Below, piece after piece: positions 59,839 through 64,000 of a stretch of 64,000 nt of DNA. The notes under the pieces are model-generated. The model was given only the letters and a program-made list of their open reading frames with translations. It did no database searches and was not told the origin of the DNA. The position numbers and the translations under genes were made by a program. Location of the stretch: contig NZ_BONW01000004.1 of the NCBI RefSeq assembly GCF_016862915.1, positions 306,108 through 370,107 on the forward strand, given 5' to 3'. Position 1 is the first letter of the stretch; every line of letters begins with the position of its first letter. The stretch comes from Plantactinospora endophytica (GTDB lineage: Bacteria; Actinomycetota; Actinomycetes; Mycobacteriales; Micromonosporaceae).

Positions 59839-60468
59839 CGCCGCTCCTCGTGCCGGTGACGGGCGTGATCCCGCCTCGGGCTGTCCAGCCTAGGCGAGGC
59901 GGCTTCGCCAATGCCCTGCCGGCCCAGGTCACCGGGGGAGCCGTGTCCGGTTTCGGCCTTCGTACCCGTCGCTGTTCCGGAGGTCGGATCCCGGCCGCCC
60001 TGTGAGACACGGTGAAGTCCCTTCGTCCGCTGGTCGACTTCGAGATCGCTACCTCTCGCGGCCCGGTTTCCGTCGCTGCTGCCGGTGCTGCTCTCCTCCG
60101 GTGCGGGGCCGGCTCCGGTTATCGGCCTTCTGGGGGCTGGGGCTTGGAACGGTCCACCGGAGTGCCCGTTCAACCTCCGGCCCGACGGTCGATGTCGCGT
60201 TCCCGAAGCACGATCCTGCGGTCCGGTGCGTGCCGCCTTCGGTGTCCAGCTTTCGTGCCCGTCTGACGTCCGGGCGCTTGCGGTTCGGTGGCTGCCGGCT
60301 CCGGTTCGGCGAGATCGGGGGCCGTTCGTCGGCTGCATGGAGGTGGGGCGGGGCCGGACATATCAGATCGTCGGGTGTCGTGGGGGTTGTCCACAGCCGG
60401 GTCGGTTGTGCACAGGTTGCCGTCCGGGCGGTTGCGGGAGGCTGGTGGCGGCGCGACGCTGCACGACC
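59839..60468. other. Divergent intergenic region upstream of the M23 peptidase gene
   Basis: About 630 bases, the largest gap in the window. I see no convincing gene in it. It contains two DnaA-box-like sequences (60387-60395 and 60406-60414) close to the M23 gene. The rest is GC-rich with TTCGG/CCGG-type repeats and no recognised riboswitch; I looked for a c-di-AMP (ydaO) type leader, which often precedes wall hydrolases, and did not find it. Confidence 0.4.
60387..60414 (+). promoter_or_regulatory. Pair of DnaA-box-like sites
   Basis: TTGTCCACA at 60387-60395 is the exact actinomycete-preferred DnaA box; TTGTGCACA at 60406-60414 differs by one base. Both point the same way and are 19 bases apart start to start, that is nearly two helical turns, 55-82 bases before the M23 start. 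Confidence 0.5.
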
Positions 60469-61197
60469 ATGACGAACAGATGGCCCGGCCGAGGGCTGGC
60501 GGTCGTACTTCCGGTGTTGCTGCTGGCGGGGGCTCTGCCGGCGATCCGGCCCGGCGCCGGGGCCACGGGGGAGCCGGTAAGGCGTGGTGCCACCCCGGCC
60601 TGGAGCGGCGGGACGTTCGCGGACGCGGTGGCCGTGATCTCGGCCAGCGATCCGGCGCCGCTGCACCCGGCGGCACCGGTCCACCTGGTGGGCGGGTTCG
60701 TGGCCGCATCAGTGCGTGGGGTGGCGCCGGTGCGGGGTGACTTCCGGTGGCCACTCGACGGGGCGCCAAGGGTGGTCCGCCGGTTCGATCCGCCACCGCA
60801 GCCGTGGCTGGCCGGACATCGCGGCGTCGACCTCGCCGCGCCGGCCGGCGCGACCGTCCGGGCCGCCGGGCCGGGGGTGGTGTACTTCGCCGGTAGCGTC
60901 GCCGGCCGGCCGTTGGTCAGCGTCGCCCATGCCAACGGACTACGCACCACCTACGAGCCGGTGCGGCCAGGGCTGGCGGCCGGGGATCCGGTCCGGCCGG
61001 GAGATCCGCTCGGCGTACTGCTGTCCGGCCACCCGGGTTGCGCGGCGGCCGGATCCGCCTGCCTGCACTGGGGCCTGCGCCGAGGTGACGAGTACCTCGA
61101 TCCGCTGCTGCTGCTTGGACTCGGTCGGGTTCGACTGCTGCCGGTCGCGCCCGACCGTACCTCCGGCCGGTCGTCTCGCCCCCATCGGTGGCAGTAG
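60469..61197 (+). CDS. M23 family (LytM) peptidase-like protein
   Basis: A 242-aa exported protein with a signal peptide (about residues 1-30, WPGRGLAVVLPVLLLAGALPAIRPGAGA) and a C-terminal LytM fold: FRWPLDGAPRVVRRFDPPPQPWLAGHRGVDLAAPAGATVRAAGPGVVYFAG, VAHANGLRTTYEPV and CLHWGLRRGDEYLDP. His117 and Asp121 are present, but the first His of the usual HxH pair is Cys198 (CLH), so zinc binding may be altered. In M. tuberculosis the homolog (Rv2891) lies beside rpsB. ATG 60469 fits the signal peptide best. Confidence 0.85.
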   Translation: MTNRWPGRGLAVVLPVLLLAGALPAIRPGAGATGEPVRRGATPAWSGGTFADAVAVISASDPAPLHPAAPVHLVGGFVAASVRGVAPVRGDFRWPLDGAPRVVRRFDPPPQPWLAGHRGVDLAAPAGATVRAAGPGVVYFAGSVAGRPLVSVAHANGLRTTYEPVRPGLAAGDPVRPGDPLGVLLSGHPGCAAAGSACLHWGLRRGDEYLDPLLLLGLGRVRLLPVAPDRTSGRSSRPHRWQ

Positions 61198-61327
61198 TCG
61201 GTCGGCCACTGGCGGCGGAACCCGGCGACCGGATCGGCGCTGACAGCTCAGCCTCGAACGCAGTGAATGGATGGCCGGGCCGGCCCAACGATGAGTCGTC
61301 GGCCGACGGCGGCTGTCCAGTCGTCGC

Positions 61328-62518
61328 TCAGCCGAGCGTGGCGAGTAGGGCCGGTAGGCGTTCGGCGAGGCGGTCGTACTCGTCCGCACGGTTGTAGATC
61401 TGGCCGGACAGTCGTAGCCAGCCGCGTTCCCGCCACGGGTTGACGGCGACCTCCGCGCCGAGTTCGTCGCCGATCCGCTGCCGCAGGGCGATGGCGTCGG
61501 GAAAGGTGGTGCCGATGCCGGCCGGCAGCGGAAGGAGCCGCATGGACACCGTCGGTCCGCCGGGTTCGATCAGGTCGGCCGGCGCGATGCCGAGAGCCCG
61601 ACCGACAACCCGCTGCCCGTACGCGGCCAGTTCCGCGTTGTGCGCCCGGACCCGATCCAGTCCGAGCGTACGAAGGGTGAACACGCCCACCGGCGCGGCG
61701 AGCCAGGGCGTGTAGTCGAGCGTCGCCTGCCATTCCACCCGTTTGGGGAAGCCGGACTCCTCCTCCCAGGAGACGGCCAACGGCTCCATCCGTGACCGCC
61801 ACCGGGGCGCCACCACCAGCGCTGCGGTACCGCGCGGGGCGAAGCACCACTTGTGCAGGTTGCCGATCCAGAAGTCGGCACCGAGACTGTCCACCGGAAC
61901 CGGCAGCATTCCGGGCGCATGCGCCCCGTCGACCAGCACCGGAACGTCGCGTTCCCGGGCCACGGCGGCGATCGCCGCTGCGGGGAAGAGCCGGGCGGTC
62001 GACGAGGTGAGCTGGTCGACGACGAGCAGCTTGGTACGGCCGGGTCGGATTCCGGCGCGGACGATCTCGACGACCTCCTCGTCCGTGGCGGTCAGCGGCA
62101 CCGTCAGGGTCCGCCGGACGGCCCCGGTCCGACGCGCCTCCCGATCGATGGAGAGGGCGAACGAGCCGTATCCGTGGTCGGTGCAGAGCACCTCGTCGCC
62201 GGGCTCCAACCCCACCGACTGCAGCACGACGGCGGCTCCGATGGTGACGTTGCCGATCAGGGCGGTGCCGTCCGGGTCGGCACCGAGGAAACGGGCCAGA
62301 TGCCGGCGGGCGTGGGTGATCCGGTCGACGAGTCCCCGGTTGAAGAACCGCATCGGGTTGGCCTCGGTCTCGTCCCGCAGCCGCTGCTGAGCCCGCTGCA
62401 CCCCGATCGGCACCGCACCGTACGAGCCGTGGTTGAGATGGGCGACGCCGGGATCAAGCGAGAACAGCAGGCGGGCGCCGGGGATCGGCACGGGCGGCGG
62501 CGGCCCGGCGGTGCTCAT
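61328..62518 (-). CDS. Class V aminotransferase-fold enzyme (isopenicillin N epimerase-like)
   Basis: A 396-aa PLP enzyme: FSLDPGVAHLNHGSYGAVPIGVQRAQQRLRDETEANPMRFF is characteristic of the CefD/epimerase-like group, GNVTIGAAVVLQSVGLEPGDEVLCTDHGYGSF contacts the cofactor, LVDGAHAPG holds the PLP Asp, and the Schiff-base Lys is in FWIGNLHKWCFAPRGTAALVV. The substrate is unknown; the group also includes cysteine-desulfurase-like enzymes. ATG 62518 is chosen because TACGAT is 6 nt upstream on this strand; a longer frame to 62572 has no support. Confidence 0.9.
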   Translation of the reverse strand: MSTAGPPPPVPIPGARLLFSLDPGVAHLNHGSYGAVPIGVQRAQQRLRDETEANPMRFFNRGLVDRITHARRHLARFLGADPDGTALIGNVTIGAAVVLQSVGLEPGDEVLCTDHGYGSFALSIDREARRTGAVRRTLTVPLTATDEEVVEIVRAGIRPGRTKLLVVDQLTSSTARLFPAAAIAAVARERDVPVLVDGAHAPGMLPVPVDSLGADFWIGNLHKWCFAPRGTAALVVAPRWRSRMEPLAVSWEEESGFPKRVEWQATLDYTPWLAAPVGVFTLRTLGLDRVRAHNAELAAYGQRVVGRALGIAPADLIEPGGPTVSMRLLPLPAGIGTTFPDAIALRQRIGDELGAEVAVNPWRERGWLRLSGQIYNRADEYDRLAERLPALLATLG

Positions 62519-62524
62519 CCGGTG

Positions 62525-62530
62525 ATCGTA
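62525..62530 (-). promoter_or_regulatory. -10 (TACGAT) for the aminotransferase gene
   Basis: On the minus strand TACGAT is 6 nt before ATG 62518. No ribosome site intervenes, so this is another candidate leaderless start. Confidence 0.45.
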
Positions 62531-62660
62531 GCCGTACGCCGATGGGGCGCCGGCCGGGAACGCGAGATCCACCGGCAGCCCCGGCTACCGCCTGCCGTCT
62601 CTTCGACCCGCAGTTGTGACGCCTCTGCCTACCCCGACAACCTCCCACCTGCCATGAAGC

Positions 62661-62738
62661 CTGTGGCTGCCTCCGCCCGGCTGCCTCCGCCTGTGGCTGC
62701 CTCCGCCTGTGGCTGCCTCCGCCTGTGGCTGCCTCCGG
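62661..62738. repeat. 16-bp tandem repeat, about 5 copies, with a degenerate extension
   Basis: Units CTGTGGCTGCCTCCGC at 62661-62676, a 14-base variant at 62677-62690, then 62691-62706, 62707-62722 and 62723-62738. Looser copies (CTGTGGCTGCTTTC, GTGGCTGCTTTCGG, CTGGATGCTTCCGG, CTGGATGCC) continue to about 62845. It is a decaying minisatellite. Confidence 0.9.
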
Positions 62739-62875
62739 CCCTGATTGTCCCGGGCGCCTGTGGCTGCTTTCCCCCGTGGCTGCTTTCGGCCGGTGGTTGT
62801 TCCGCCGCCGCTGGATGCTTCCGGCTCTGGATGCCTTTGCGGCGGTGGTCGGGGTCCGGTCGTCTGCTGTGGTGG

Positions 62876-63820
62876 TCAGGCCCGGGGGTGTGCCTGGCGG
62901 TACGCCGCCCGTAGCCGTTCGACCGAAACATGGGTGTAGATCTGTGTGCTCGACAGCGTGGCGTGCCCGAGGAGCTCCTGCACGGCGCGCAGATCGGCAC
63001 CGCCCTCCAGCAGATGGGTGGCGGCCGAGTGCCGCAGCCCGTGCGGGCTGATCCGGGGCAGGCCCGTCATGCGGGCGTAGTCGTCGACGATCCGACGTAC
63101 CACGGTGGGCTGGAGCCGCCCGCCGCGTACCCCGAGCAGTAGTGCGGCACCACTCGTCGCGCCGGCCAGGCGCGGCCGGCCGGTGGTGAGCCAGTCGTCG
63201 AGCGCCCGCTGGGCCGGCACTCCGTACGGCACGGTCCGTTCCTTCGCGCCCTTGCCCAGCACCCGGACCACCCGCCGGGCCGGATCGACGTCGCCGAGAT
63301 CCAGGCCGCACAGCTCGCTGACCCGGATGCCGGTGGCATAGAGGAGTTCGAGCACCACACGGTCCCGCGACGACTCCGGTGACCCGTCCTCAGCGGGCGC
63401 GGTCACCAGTTCGCTCGCCTGTTCGGTCCGGAGTACCGCCGGCTGTTCGCGATGCGCCCGAGGACTGGCCAACTGCGCACCGACGTCGGTGTCCAACAGT
63501 CCCGACCGGTGCGCCCAACCGGTGAAGGTACGGGCGGACGCGGCGCGCCGGGCCAACGAGGCGCGGGCGGCCCCGAAGGTACGCAGTTTCGCGAGCCAGC
63601 TCCGCAGCACGGTGATGTCCAGGTCCCGGGGCTCGGCGCAGCCCATCCGAGCGGCATGGTCGAGCAGCGACACCACATCCGCGACGTACGCCCGGACGGT
63701 GTGCGTCGACCGGTTCTCGACCGAGGCGAGGTGCTGGGCGAAGTCGTCGACGCATTCCCGGAAGGGCGGCGCCAGGGCTTCGTGCCGGGCGCGGGTACTG
63801 CGACTGGGCTGGCTCATCAC
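62876..63820 (-). CDS. xerC: Tyrosine recombinase XerC
   Basis: A 314-aa site-specific recombinase that with XerD resolves chromosome dimers at dif. The N-terminal SAM-like DNA-binding domain covers about residues 20-120 (FAQHLASVENRSTHTVRAYVADVVSLL), and the catalytic domain has the full set Arg166, Lys190, His260, Arg263, His286 and Tyr295 (RVSELCG, LGKGAKERTVP, ISPHGLRHSAATHLLEGGADLRAVQELLGHATLSSTQIYTHV). ATG 63820 and ATG 63817 are adjacent starts. The locus is chromosomal (no phage neighbours), and the minus orientation differs from the Mycobacterium order. Confidence 0.93.
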   Translation of the reverse strand: MMSQPSRSTRARHEALAPPFRECVDDFAQHLASVENRSTHTVRAYVADVVSLLDHAARMGCAEPRDLDITVLRSWLAKLRTFGAARASLARRAASARTFTGWAHRSGLLDTDVGAQLASPRAHREQPAVLRTEQASELVTAPAEDGSPESSRDRVVLELLYATGIRVSELCGLDLGDVDPARRVVRVLGKGAKERTVPYGVPAQRALDDWLTTGRPRLAGATSGAALLLGVRGGRLQPTVVRRIVDDYARMTGLPRISPHGLRHSAATHLLEGGADLRAVQELLGHATLSSTQIYTHVSVERLRAAYRQAHPRA

Positions 63821-64000
63821 CCGCGACGGTGGACCCCGGACCCGGTTGCGTCAAGCCGGCTCGCCGCGTCTCGCCGGGCACTGGCTGCCTCGCCGCATCT
63901 GTTCGGCGATTCCGTCTCGGCCGCACGGCGGCACCGCGTCTGGCCGGCTCGCCACGTCGAGCGGTCTCAGGCCGGCTGTCCGGCATCTCGCGCTGTCGGA
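63821..64000. other. Right-edge intergenic sequence
   Basis: The last 180 bases carry no recognisable gene. They contain imperfect repeats of the CTCGCCGCGTCTCG kind. In the usual order dprA would be the next gene on this strand, but its end is not within the window. Confidence 0.4.

Larger units (their letters stand above)
62519..62875. other. Intergenic region between xerC and the aminotransferase gene
   Basis: About 357 bases, dominated by the degenerate 16-bp repeat given separately. The aminotransferase promoter is at the left end. An open minus-strand frame across this region is a by-product of the repeat and not a believable gene. Confidence 0.5.

Noticed and set aside
59839..60468. 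A c-di-AMP riboswitch or an extra gene before the M23 gene
   Set aside because: No conserved ydaO-type elements could be found by eye, and the open plus-strand frames here show no ribosome site or protein motif.
62454..63311. A 285-codon minus-strand frame over the minisatellite and the end of xerC
   Set aside because: Open only because of the repeat composition; it overlaps xerC in another frame and has no motif.
62876..63820. Phage integrase
   Set aside because: Sequence and length match XerC, and no phage or attachment features surround it.

Overview
The window is a GC-rich actinobacterial chromosome segment, most likely from the Micromonosporaceae (Micromonospora / Plantactinospora type). 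The evidence is the very high GC at third codon positions, the many GTG starts, the many starts with a -10-like hexamer 6-8 nt upstream and no Shine-Dalgarno (leaderless style), the Scr1/DUF5753 + DUF397 pair, a GlnR-type box in front of amtB-glnK-glnD, and very rare TTA codons. No rRNA, tRNA, CRISPR array, insertion sequence, integrase island or prophage was seen. Most of the window is core chromosome. All functions are inferred by reading motifs; no database search was run.

Layout. 1-9165: N-terminal part of a TPR protein, ddl, a DUF3515 lipoprotein-like gene with an Lrp-type RAM-domain gene, thiL, a GNAT acetyltransferase, rpmB, a DAK2/FakA-like protein and recG. 9185-12000: a small accessory patch with an Scr1-type regulator (with a TTA codon) overlapping DUF397, two divergent small Cys-containing proteins, and an LPLTG-anchored surface protein. 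12373-18366: a core block rsmD-coaD-DivIVA-like-yceD-rpmF-plsX-(49-aa ORF)-rnc-mutM. 18371-20794: two exported or envelope proteins on the minus strand (GH114 lipoprotein, CAP-domain membrane protein). 21211-26065: a coiled-coil protein, smc and a HAD phosphatase. 26072-30885: DinB-like protein, a divergent TetR / ABC exporter pair, and a PhoD-like phosphatase. 31047-37554: ftsY, a phosphotransferase and the nitrogen operon amtB-glnK-glnD. 37692-43242: ABC exporter, two-component system and ffh. 43323-47269: Uma2 protein, amidohydrolase, proS, DUF402. 47378-51750: LacI regulator divergent from a sugar-type ABC importer without its own ATPase. 52131-58186: rpsP-khpA-rimM-trmD-rplS, two signal peptidases, NUDIX, rnhB, DUF2469. 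58501-63820: a sulfite-oxidase-like enzyme, an M23 peptidase, a CefD-like aminotransferase and xerC.

How the genes work together. The nitrogen operon carries a transporter (AmtB), its PII signal protein (GlnK, with Tyr51) and the PII-modifying enzyme (GlnD) under a recognisable GlnR-type site. ffh and ftsY (SRP and its receptor) are both here, as are ribosome maturation genes (rsmD, rimM, trmD, rnc, rpmF, rpmB, rpsP, rplS). The LacI operator overlaps the -35 of the sugar importer, a simple repression design. The orientation of M23(+) and xerC(-) after rnhB-DUF2469 is the reverse of the Mycobacterium order, suggesting a local inversion. I did not find a clear previously undescribed multi-gene system; the best candidates for new biology are the small coupled ORFs, the Scr1-DUF397 patch with its Cys-containing neighbours, the DnaA-box pair before the M23 gene, and the hairpin in the trmD-rplS gap.
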